Origin: Jaminaea rosea | Taxonomy: Eukaryota; Basidiomycota; Exobasidiomycetes; Microstromatales | Length of the DNA stretch: 64,000 bases | Direction: 5' to 3' | Assembly (NCBI RefSeq): GCF_003144245.1 | Contig: NW_020289985.1 | Coordinates: forward strand, 310,001 to 374,000 | Shown here: in pieces, positions 10,501-20,166 of the stretch | Layout: each line of letters starts with the position of its first letter | Numbering within the stretch: the first letter of the stretch is position 1 | Program-made: the position numbers and the translations under genes | The notes under the pieces: generated by a model | Seen by the model: the letters and a program-made list of their open reading frames with translations, nothing else | Told to the model about the DNA's origin: nothing | Databases searched by the model: none

Positions 10501-11505
10501 GCGGGACCATCGACGTCACCGGCATCCCGTATCAGCATCGAGCCCGTCATCTACCTCGACAGATTCATGTGGGAGCGCCGCTGCCATCTTGACCTCTCCG
10601 CACAGAAGAGCCAAGAGGAAGAGCTGGCGCTGCGCCAAAAGACAATCAATGAGCTTGAAAAGAGGCGCAATGAACTCTGCAACCATGATGGTGCGAGTAC
10701 AGCTGCGCTTCTCCGCCAGTCGGTGGACTATTTGGAGAACAAGGCCCAACGCAAGGCAGGGATGACCAACGGCAGCAAAGGCGATCAAGATGGAGAGGCG
10801 GGGGACCGCCTCCATCTCGAGCAACGCCGAGAAGCGGTCGCCTCTCTGGCTTCTATCCTGACCGCCCTTGACCTCGAGTCAGCCCGTCTCTCGGAGTCCA
10901 TCAGCTCACAGCTCACCGATCTAGGCGAGGCTCGGCGCTCCATGCTCCGCGAACAGGATCAAGTCTTCGAAGGGGACGAGTGGAAGACGATGCCCTACAG
11001 ACTCAGGGCTGTGCTTGCCACCAAGGCGAGCGGGATGGCATCGAGTGATGTGGTCTATTTTCGTGCCGGGCGGTCGGGAGGCTGGTGGAAGAGTGAGGGG
11101 CAGGGGGAGGTCGTCTCGCTCGAAGAGTCGGAAGTCTTGGCTTCCACGACTAGCGGCGACAACAACGGCACGGCGAACTCCTCGTCAGCAGTCGCACCCT
11201 CAGCGATTCCGTACTATCTCCTCTACAACGTAGCGTCAGAGGACGAGGATACAGACGAGCAAGAGGAGGAGAAGTACGTCCCACCGGTATTGCGCGAGGC
11301 TGTGGAGCAGGACAACGAGGTGTTGGACGGGATGCTGCTGTCGCTTGGGGCGGGTGATACGGAGGGAATAGATGCGGATGGAGATGCGACTATGGTAGCA
11401 GACGCAGAGGCAGAGAGGGGAATATCGAGCAGCAAGCCAGCCGACGAGTCTAAGCCGTCAGTCGTGCCGGCACGCGAGGAGATAGAGCAGAGTGCTGAGA
11501 CGTAG
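7545..11505 (+). CDS. USP25/28-like protein with UBA, two UIMs and a degenerate catalytic domain
   Basis: Proposed exons are 7545-7567, 7647-7701, 7796-8015, 8083-9113, 9443-9564, 9635-10174 and 10248-11505; all phases agree (3249 nt, 1082 residues). Order: a UBA-like helix bundle (about 1-45, DVERAMSAYF), UIM 1 (about 116-131, PELQKAMEASMQ, after IDL as in USP28), a disordered Ser/Asp-rich region, UIM 2 (about 444-459, EEAMEQAIKASI), then a USP fold. The C-terminal half matches USP25/28: a DRFM helix like DRYMYR, a coiled-coil insert, MPYRLRAVL like VPYRLHAVL, and PYYLLYN. The Cys box is not recognisable (VLSSIALLLQ where USP28 has NTCWFSAVIQ; Ser496 at the Cys position) and AGHYW is ASSDV (Ser930 for His). 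It is probably a ubiquitin-binding pseudo-enzyme. The 8.2-9.4 kb exon structure is the least certain; a GTAAGT donor at 8211 is an alternative. Confidence 0.7.
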
Positions 11506-11629
11506 CGATGGACAGATCTCCTCAATCGATCAGTCGAGGTCGCACGACCGGCCTTTGCGGAAATTGTGGGCGACAAATATATTCTGCTTTTAGCAAGCAG
11601 GATCGTCCCCGCAGTGTCAATAACCGTGA

Positions 11630-12553
11630 TCAAAGACCCTTGCTCTTGATGAATTGGGCTGAGAGGGGGAGGGATGGGGCCAAAGGAGCGATTGTCAGCA
11701 GCACGTCGCTTTGCGTCTCCCTTCTCACCTCGTGCTTACCGTACTGGCTCTCGTAGTCAGGATGCCATCGTGACAGCGCAGGCCTGTCCTGAATAATGTC
11801 GTTGACATTGTACTCCATCCTCGCTTGATCAAGGGCAGTAGGCGTGTCGTTGTCTGGGCACAGAACGTAAAAGGCATCCCTCGACTTGTTGATCTTCTCT
11901 AGGCAAAAGTCGGCCGTCTGCTCAGCGCTCCACGCTCCCTCTGGCTTGGCCTTGCCACTCTTTGCGCCTGTGAGACCTGTGTGCACCCAGCCAGGGATGA
12001 GCAGGTGAACACTGATGTTGCCCTTGGTCACCTCGTCCTGACGAAGCTCATGGGCGAGCTGCTCGGTGAAGACTTTGGTCGCGGCTTTGCTGATGTTGTA
12101 TGCTGCTCCTGAGCCAGGAGGGGTGGTGATGCCCTGCTTCGACCCGGTATTGCAGATCAAGGCCGGCTGGCCTCCCTGCTTTATCAGAGGCAAGAAAGTG
12201 TGGACCGTATTGACCACTCCATGGAAGTTGACATTCATTATCCTCTCCCACCCTTCAGGATCAGAGGCCTTGGTCGGTCCGCCGACACCAGCATTAGCAT
12301 GGAGAATGGAGATGGGCTTGCCAGGAAACTTGGTGGCAATGGCATCGCGGAAGGAGGCCAGGCTCTCCTTGCTGGTGACGTCGACGGGCAAAGCTTCGAT
12401 GCCGTTGGGAACAGCTCGGAGCGCAGAGTCATCGCTATCACCTACGGCTACGCGAAGCCCTTGCTTGGCGTAGAGCTGCGCGAGGGCGAGGCCGATACCA
12501 GAGGCGCCTCCTGTAATGACAGCTACGTTTCCTGATTTGATTGCTGGGTGCAT
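11630..12553 (-). CDS. Short-chain dehydrogenase/reductase
   Basis: NAD(P)-dependent oxidoreductase of the classical SDR family; the substrate cannot be inferred. The Rossmann motif TGGASGIG lies at residues 14-21, the NAG motif at 87-89 and the catalytic pair Tyr152/Lys156 in YNISK. The exons are 12553-11740 and 11658-11630 (minus strand), giving 280 residues. The terminal 81-nt intron has a GTAAGC donor and CTCAG acceptor but is a multiple of three with no stop, so retention would give a 307-residue form with the same last residues. It ends 125 bp from the convergent USP-like gene and starts divergently from the forkhead gene. Confidence 0.88.
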   Translation of the reverse strand: MHPAIKSGNVAVITGGASGIGLALAQLYAKQGLRVAVGDSDDSALRAVPNGIEALPVDVTSKESLASFRDAIATKFPGKPISILHANAGVGGPTKASDPEGWERIMNVNFHGVVNTVHTFLPLIKQGGQPALICNTGSKQGITTPPGSGAAYNISKAATKVFTEQLAHELRQDEVTKGNISVHLLIPGWVHTGLTGAKSGKAKPEGAWSAEQTADFCLEKINKSRDAFYVLCPDNDTPTALDQARMEYNVNDIIQDRPALSRWHPDYESQYGKHEVRRETQSDVLLTIAPLAPSLPLSAQFIKSKGL

Positions 12554-13260
12554 TGCGAGCGGCGGCAGCGGTGATGTAGGTGGTGTGATGTGACGACGAC
12601 TGCGAGCTGATAGCCACCACGGCCATTTCTTCCCGTTGATGTGGAGCTCTCACGTCCCTCATTGCCGTTCTCGCTAAGCTCAGGCCCGAGCTAGCTGGAT
12701 GATGATGGCCGCCTGTGGGGGGCCGCGAGCTGAGGCGGGGCGCGGCTTCTGGACCAAGACTTGCGTCAAGACAGGCTGACTGGAAGCAGCAGCTTGAGCG
12801 ACTTGAGCGACTGTGGCCATCTGCCTCCGCACGCGCCGCCTGCCGGGCGGGCAGGCCAAGGCAAGGCGGGAAGGCCAGAGGCTGATGAGGGCGAAGGCGC
12901 CGCCGACTGAGTAGCAGCATCCAGTCGTGCCTCGTCGTCTCGTGTCGCTTGCTCCTTCTCGTCTTTGCTATCTCATCTCATCTCCATCGCCATTTGTCGT
13001 CGCCCGCGACACACGCACACATCAATTGAGACGGCAGGGCGGCGCTCTCATCTTTCTATTCTCCATCGTCGTCCTCTCTTGTGCATCACATAGACGGGCA
13101 CCAATCGCTGCTCCCCTAACTCGCGCGGTCCTCCACTCGCGTTCTCCTCCTCCATCTCCTCCTTCCCTCCTCATCTCATCCTCCCATTCCACATTTCATC
13201 GGGCCCTGATCTTCTATCGCTCTCGCTCCTCGCGTCTGCGTCCTTGTATCGCCTCAACTC
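12554..13260. promoter_or_regulatory. Divergent promoter region SDR/forkhead
   Basis: About 700 bp. The half next to the forkhead gene (12940-13260) is a long pyrimidine-rich leader dominated by CTC, TCC and CATC repeats. No gene was seen. Confidence 0.5.
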
Positions 13261-15710
13261 ATGGACTCGCCCTACCTGAGTAGCCACGGCTCTCCGGCTT
13301 CTCCTCGTCTCTATCGCACCGCCGGCTCCTCACCTCAGCAGGCGTTCAGCAACGCCTTCTCTCAGGCGCAGCCCCAAAATTTCCTCAACGCTTTCCACAA
13401 CGCTCAACAGCATCACAACAATCATCAGCAGCAAGGTCAATCCTCCGCTTCGCAGGGAACGCTGCAGGGCATCCCCAAATCTGGACCTGCTGCGCTAGAC
13501 TATGCCAGTGCTCAGCTAAGCAACTACGCTGCTGCTCAACAGAATATGTACAACGGCAGTCCATCGACCCCTGGTGGATCAAACGCAAACGCCTCGTCAC
13601 CCAACGCTATGGGCTCCTTCCCTCCTCAGCTGTCGCAGCTGCCCCCAGGCATGGACTTTAGCAGCATGACGCTGCATTCGGCCAATTCGTCAGCGCCGGC
13701 CTCGGCAGCTTCGTCCCCTGGTTGGACACATCGTCGCCTGCCGTCGTCATCCTCATCTCAGCAGCAATCCACTCACACGCACAATCCACGCATTGCAGCA
13801 TCAGCTGTAACGGGCAAGCGTCTCAATTGGGGCGAGATGATTTGTGCCACCATCTATCACTCGGAGCATGGCAGGCTCGTCATTCAGGATTTGTTCGAGC
13901 AGATGTGCAAGCGCTTTCCAGAAGTGCAGGAGTGGTGAGTTGACCAGATTCCAAAGTGTAGCACTGTGTCGCACCACGAGTTGACATTCTCCTCCTCCAA
14001 TTGTCTCTTCGTAGGGCCTTTGGCAAGGACTGGGAAGCACGCGTTAAGAACCGCATCAAATCAACTCTTTCAATCAAGGGACACCTCTTCATCAAGGTCC
14101 CGCGACCGCCGTCAGCAGCCGGAAAGGGCTCGTGGTGGACCCTCTCGCAAGAAGCGCAAGATGCATTCCGTGAGAATCGACTCGCTCCACTCCTTAAGAT
14201 GAGCAACGGTGGACCCGCCTCAGCATCACATCCGCGCTCCAACTCGCGTGGTGGAACAGACGGCTTTGTGATGAGTGCGGTCACCAGCGCAGCCCCGAGT
14301 CGCTTCAACTCGCCCGGCCCAGGATCAGGCGCAGCAACGCCCATCAAGCAGCACGCTAGCGCGCATCCTCTGGCACAGCATCCCATTGGCGTTTCGTCGG
14401 GCTCGGGGTCAGGTTCCCCCTCGATGCAAGATCACCAAGCGCGTCAGGCAGCTCAACTCGCCCAACTACAAGAGCAGCTCCTCAAGCAACAGCAGGCCCA
14501 GCGCGACGCCTTGCCGGGCAGCTACGATCCCAATGCTCCTCCGAGTAGCGGTACCAATATGCCTTCCCTCTATTTCGATCAGCAAGGCGCGCAAGGTCAA
14601 ACGCCATTCGGCAGCTTTCCAGGCGGACAAGGCTTCACGCCCACGGATAATGACAGCTTCCTTGCAGCCCTCTCAGCCTTTCAAAATAGCAGCAACAGCA
14701 ACGATGCGGCGATGGGGGGCATCCCAATGCCAGGTGGTGGCTCAATCAAGTCGCCCTCTGGTGGCAATGCAGGAACGTCCTTTGAGAGTGGCTCGTTTGG
14801 CGCAACGCTCAACGCTCTCTCCGCCTTGGATGAGCAGCGTCGTCGCGATCTGATGCGGATGAGCGATTCGAGTGGCACAGAGTCGTACGACTCGTCTGGC
14901 GCGAGTGCCTCGGGCGGCTCAGGTGGTGGCTCCTCCTATGGTATTGGCTCACCGCAGAGTATTCCGCACTTGGGTGGGCCGCAGAGCATGCCTTTCCCTG
15001 CAGCGCGCTTCGCCGGTCCGGGGAGCATGGGTCCCATGCCTCCCACAGCAGGTGGTGGGCTCAACCAGAGCCAGGGCGCCGCAGGTGGTGGGTCGGCACT
15101 ACTGCAGAGCCCCTTTGATCCGAGCGCTAGCTTTGCGACCCAGCAGCAGCAGATGCAGTCTGGCGCGAACAGCCAGCAGCAACAACAGCAGCAACAGCAG
15201 CAGCAGAATCAACTGCAGCAACAACAGCAGCTGTTTCTTCAATCCCTCATGGCAGCCGGTGGAGGCAACCCTGCCGGGAACAATCCCTTTGGCGTCAGTC
15301 TGCCGGGTGGATACGCCATGCCTGGCGCCAGTGGTGGCCAGGGCTTCTACCCCGCTTCCTCGTCGTCAGGCAACGGCAACGACCCGCCCATCGCCCCTTC
15401 TCCTGCGGACTCGACTAGCGCCTTCTTCGCTTTCACTCCTGCGACGGGGCCCGTCGACTCAAATCCACAGTCCAGGGAGGGGACGGAGGGGCCGTCTGGC
15501 GCCTTTGCGGATGGTGGAGGGGAATCGGCTTTAGGCCCTATGGTGGGGAATAAGCATCGTGCAGGCAGGACGGGTAGCGTCAGTGGTAATGGGAACGGAG
15601 CGAATGGGAGTGGGACCGGAAACGGCAGCCAGGAAGGGCAAAGCGGGGGCAATGGATTGCAAAGGGTAGACGAGAGCTTCAGCTTACCCCCACCGGCTCA
15701 GAGGCGTTGA
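13261..15710 (+). CDS. Forkhead-domain transcription factor, divergent
   Basis: Probable nuclear DNA-binding regulator. The exons are 13261-13934 and 14015-15710, with the intron in phase 2 inside a TGG codon; the product is 789 residues. The domain spans about residues 185-270: LNWGEMICATIYHS for helix 1, LVIQDLFEQM and the FPEVQEW junction, then LSIKGHLFIKVPR and GKGSWWTL for the wing, the latter two matching forkheads closely. The recognition helix reads VKNRIKSTLS where canonical forkheads have WQNSIRHNLS: the Asn is kept but the base-contacting His is Ser. Flanks are Gln/Ser/Gly-rich, including a run of glutamines near 15175-15235, typical of activation regions. I cannot assign it to Fkh, Fhl1 or Hcm1 subgroups. 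Confidence 0.8.
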
Positions 15711-16345
15711 TCGCGAAGGAGCGCTATTGGGGCGCAGCCGACTCCCTCTTCGGTCACGTACGCTGCCATTCCAGCGACGCATCCTCTTCGTATCCATCCG
15801 AGTCACCCGTCTCGTGGTTCCCCTCCCCTCCCTCCATGCACAGTGTCGTCTCTTTTATCCATCGATTGTTCCCCAGCTCCCCTTCCGGGCCGAAGCCTAG
15901 CCCCTTCATGTCATATCCGCTCCTGCCACCCTTTTTACGTCTTCCTCTAGAGAACTCAGCGACCGCTTATCCATACTGCGGCCTAGCGCAAGAGTGACAT
16001 GACTGACAGAATGAGGGCGATGCGCTCCCTCCGCGATGACCAGGTGTGGCCATCACGGCTTGCTACCGCTACCGCTAGCGCTGCTTCGACTTCTCCCACC
16101 ACTGCTTCGGGCTCAGATTACCCGAAGAAGCGCTGAGTCCGCCAGGAGCCGGGGAGAAAAAGACACCGGCATCTCGCCTGAAGCTGCCGCCCTCTGCAGA
16201 CGGCATAGTGCGGGGTTGCTTCCCGATTGCAGTCAGAGGCAAAAAGAGTCAAGTGTCGCGTCCTCGCCCCACCTCTCCCTTCTTTCCTCTCTGCATCCTG
16301 CTCCTCCTCATCTTCGCCCTGCATTCATCTACGATACCCAGAAGG
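15711..16345. promoter_or_regulatory. Intergenic region forkhead/MFS transporter
   Basis: About 635 bp between two same-strand genes, holding the 3'-UTR of one and promoter of the other, with pyrimidine-rich blocks at 15780-15860 and 16250-16340. No domain-bearing frame was seen. Confidence 0.45.
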
Positions 16346-18473
16346 ATGGCCTCTCCACCTGCCTATTCAACTGGCTCTTCGGACGAGGGCAATGACAAGC
16401 TCGCGCCTGCCGGCTCTCTACCCGCAGCTTCTTCCCAACCTCAGCCCTCTGCAGTTGCCGCCACTTCCGAATCGACGAAAGATGTGACGGCGCAAGAGAT
16501 GCTTGCCACAGATGGCACAGGCGTCGATAAGGCCCTGGTGGATCGCGTGCACACGCATGGGACAGACGATCTCTACCCTGATGGTGACAGGGAGAAAGTC
16601 GCCTTCACTGAAGAGGAGTTGACGATTGATGAGGCGCAGAAGAAGCGCATTTTGAGGAAGGTCGATTGGGCCCTTGTTCCGTGAGCACAGAATAGTCAGA
16701 GCGAAAGCCTTGGACGAGAGAGAGTGCTAACATCGTTGATCTGCCCGCCTCGCTACGCGTCCGCAGCTACTTCTCCCTGCTCTACCTCCTCTCTTTCCTC
16801 GATCGCGTCAACATTGGACAAGCCAATGTTGCAGGGCTCACACCAGCGCTCGGGCTCAAGGGCAACGAGTACGCAGTTGCCCTCTCCATCTTCTTCGTCG
16901 CCTATGTCATCGTCGAAATACCCTCCAATTGGCTACTGAAGGCGATGAAGCCTCACCGCTTCGTACCGCTGATCATGATTGCATGGTCCATCGTCATGAT
17001 CCTGATGGGAGTAGTCCAGAACGCTGCTGGCCTGATCGCCACACGTTTCTTCCTCGGTTTTGCCGAAGGAGGCCTTTACCCTGGATTGAACATGCTCCTC
17101 TCCACCTGGTATCCACGCTCCAAGTTGAACCTACGCGTAGGCCTCTTCTTTGCTGGCGCAACACTGGCAGGTGCTTTCGGTGGCATCCTAGCATATGGGC
17201 TCCGTCACATCCAGACAGGAGCGTATGATACTCCTCAGCAGTGAGTCGGCGACGCGACGAGCTTGCCGCAGTCCGAGGCTCACCAGCATCCTCTCCTGCA
17301 CTCCGCTATGATAGGGGCTGGAGATTCATCTTTTTCATCGAAGGCGCGATAACCTTCGTTTGTGCTATCCCTGGCTACTGGATCATCGTAGACTTCCCTG
17401 GAGACAAGCAGAAGTTCCTCACGGAGCAGGAGGCGGCTCAATGGACTCGCGTGCTCCAGCAAAGCCAAGGTGTGACAAATGCACAGCTCCCTTTCACTTG
17501 GAAGCAGGTCAGGCAGGCATTCAAGGGTGAGTCAGCATGTCCAGCTGCGAAGATGGATCCGCGGCGCATGTCAGAAGGGCATTGTGGACGCGTTGGACTG
17601 TCAAGTAACAACTCACACCCTCTTTCTGACCCTTCTTCCCCCTTCCGCTCACCGATTCGGCCACTCGTACCCAGACTGGAAGCTCTATGTGTACAGCATC
17701 ATGTACCTCTCAATCGCCAACCCCCTCTATTCGCTCGCCCTCTTTACGCCTCAGATCATCGCCGACCTACACGTGGCTGGCGCTGCGGCGACCAATCTCC
17801 TCAGCACACCGCCCTACGTCCTCGGCTTCATCACAACTGTTGCGGCGGCTGTGGTGTCCGACCGATACCTTTGCCGCTCTGTGCCCATCATCTGCTGCAT
17901 GTCAGTCACTCTTATTGGCTACATCATCCTGATCACGGATGTGCCCGCCGGAGTCAAGGTGAGTGAGAGGCGCGCTGAGCGAGGCAGCTCTTTGTATGCA
18001 GCTGAAGCCTTCATCCTCTGCCCTGTGCTCGCCAGTACTTCTCCCTCTTCCTCGCCGTCGCAGGCGTCTCCCCCTCGATCGCCCTCGCCATCTCGTGGAT
18101 CGGCTCCAACTACGGTCCCATCTACACGCGGGCAACAGCCATGGGCCTCTTCTTCTCCATGGGCAACTCCGCAGGCCTCATCTCTTCCAACGTCTACCCA
18201 AAGACTGAGTCGCCGCGTTACATCAAGGGCCATGCGATCAATCTCGGCTTCACGGCCCTGGCCATCGTCTGTGCGATCGTGCTCGCGGTGGAGAACAAGA
18301 GGTTGAACAGAAAGAGGGACGCGATCCATCCTGCCAAGCCGGATGGGAGCGATGTGGATATCCGAAAGGCGGGAAACGAGGAGGAGAAGGTGAAGTGGGG
18401 ACTGCAAGGGATGAGCCAGAGGGAGATCGTGGAGCTTGGTGATCATCATCCGGGCTTCCGATACGTGTGGTGA
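16346..18473 (+). CDS. MFS anion:cation symporter, allantoate/nicotinate permease type
   Basis: Plasma-membrane proton symporter of the ACS (Dal5/Tna1) family, which takes up small carboxylates such as allantoate, nicotinate or pantothenate. The exons are 16346-16680, 16767-17240, 17315-17526, 17675-17958 and 18036-18473, giving 580 residues. After an approximately 100-residue cytosolic N-terminus, TM1 carries FLDRVNIGQANVAGL, the family hallmark; further membrane segments include SIFFVAYVIVEIPSN, TRFFLGFAEGGLYPG and, after the central loop, YSIMYLSIANPLYS and the last helices ending AIVCAIVLAVENKR. Its closeness to the allantoicase fusion at 20-22 kb makes allantoate or a related ureide a reasonable guess, but family members differ widely in substrate. 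It converges on CCC1 with an 83-bp gap. Confidence 0.87.
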
Positions 18474-18556
18474 CAAAGGGCTGCTGCTTTCATTCCATTC
18501 ATTATTCTTGCATCTACCTCCAGTCTTCACTTCTCCTGACCTTGGCTCGCCCTCGC

Positions 18557-19774
18557 TCACAGATCACCACCCTCCAGCGCCCTCACGATTCCCCACGAGC
18601 ACCCGGCCGCGAGCCCACCAACAGCGAGCGTCGAGACGGCCCCGTACACGAGACCCCACGTATCCGCTCGTCCACCCGTTGCTCTCTGCTTCACTACGCC
18701 AAAGATCAGTAGCGTCAAGGCAGTCACCCCCACCGAGACGAAGAGTGCTGTCCTCACGTTGTCGATGAAGATGTAAGGGAAGAGAGGCAGCAATCCGCCG
18801 AGGAAGTAGCTCAGCCCGATGAGGAGTGCAGACTGCCATGCGCGGGAGGAGGAGATGGGCTCCAGACCTTGGCCCATGCGGAGCAAGAAGGGGGTGAGGC
18901 CGCGCTCCTCCGCAGCAGCGTCGTCAACATTTGCCGTAGAGGCCGGGAGAGGGAGCCCGTCCGCGGCGCCGCGCGTCGTCTCAATGCCCACAAGCTTGTT
19001 GGCCACAAGGGCAGCTACGTCCGCGGGTACGCCGTATGGGCCGAGGATGTCCGTCACTTCGTCTGCCACAGCGCTCGAGCAAGAGCGAAGAACCTAAGCG
19101 CGGGAACGGCAAACACTGTCAGGTACATGCTCTTCTATCACCATCGCCCTCGGCACTTGCACTCACCCTCTCACGGGTCCTCTTGGACTCAAACTTGTAA
19201 TGCTGAACCTCAGCCTGTGCCGAGAGGAACCCGCCAACGCCCATGGAGATGGCGCCCGAGACAAGCTCTGCGAAACCAGCGATAACGACTAGCTTGGTAG
19301 AGCCTACACCGGAGAGGCCGGCTGTGAGGGCAAAGGGGACCTGCAAAGAAACAGAAGGGGTGATGAGCTTCATGCTTTACCTTAGTAGTAAGGGAAAGGA
19401 TGCGGCGCACTCACCGTCAAACCATCACTCAGCCCAATGATAACATCTCGCACCACATCCGGGTCAACGAGTGTGCGCTCGTCGTCCGAACCTTTAAGGT
19501 CTCGACAACAGACACCACCGCGAAGAGCGTCTACGGGCTGATCGCACTTGGCGTTGCGCACCGAAGAGGAGGAAGAAGCCAGGCCTCCGGTGTTCTCTGC
19601 CGCGTCAGCTCCTGTGCTGCTGCCAGTGGTAGCGCCGTACGAAGGGGAGGAGGTCGACCACAGAGGAGCAGACTCGCCGCTCTTGGATGTTCCTGATCGC
19701 TTAGGCAGCGAGAGGGAGGTGGCTGCGGATGGACCGCCTTCAGAAGGAGCGCACTTGCAGTCTGAGCAGCCCAT
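18557..19774 (-). CDS. CCC1: Vacuolar iron/manganese transporter, CCC1/VIT1 family
   Basis: Vacuolar-membrane antiporter that stores cytosolic Fe2+ and Mn2+. Exons on the minus strand are 19774-19415, 19340-19167 and 19093-18557, all phase 0; the product is 356 residues. The VIT signature is clear: DPDVVRDVIIGLSDGLT followed across the first intron by VPFALTAGLSGVGS, then GFAELVSGAISMGVGGFLSA with the metal-coordinating Glu positions, and three C-terminal hydrophobic helices (LSYFLGGLLPLFPYIF onward). The N-terminal 110 residues are Ser-rich with an early CSDCKC motif not usual for the family. Introns interrupt the domain between helices 1 and 2 and in the cytosolic metal-binding region. Confidence 0.93.
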
Positions 19775-20166
19775 GCTTTGACGTCTGAGGAGAAATGAGG
19801 TGGGGAGATAAGGTAGTCCGTGGGTAGCTCGGAGATCCGGATGCTGTATGGCTGAGATTGAAGTGAGCCGCAGCGGTGAGATGCTGCTCGGAAACTTGAA
19901 TGAAGGGAAGGAGAGTTGAAAGTTCAAGGTAGGGTAGGAAAGGCAGGCACGAAGTAATGACAGATGGGAATTGGCGTCAGACAGGTGATTGGGCGGAAAG
20001 GGGGAAAAACTAGATTAAAGTGGGGCTGCATGAGGACATCTCGCGTCGCGCTGCCAGATGGCGCGAGTTCTATTTCTAATCAACCGGCCAGGCTGAGCCT
20101 CGTTGGCAACAGCCGTCGAGCAAGCGTGGCAGCGGCAGAGTTGCATTGCATGTCCTCGTCGCAGCC
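19775..20166. promoter_or_regulatory. CCC1 promoter region with a GATA motif
   Basis: About 390 bp upstream of CCC1 (minus strand) and downstream of the allantoicase fusion. An AGATAAG element lies at 19806-19812, only 32 bp from the CCC1 start codon. Fungal GATA factors include iron repressors of the Urbs1/Sre1 class, whose site is usually ATCWGATAA; the match here is to the core only. Confidence 0.4.
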
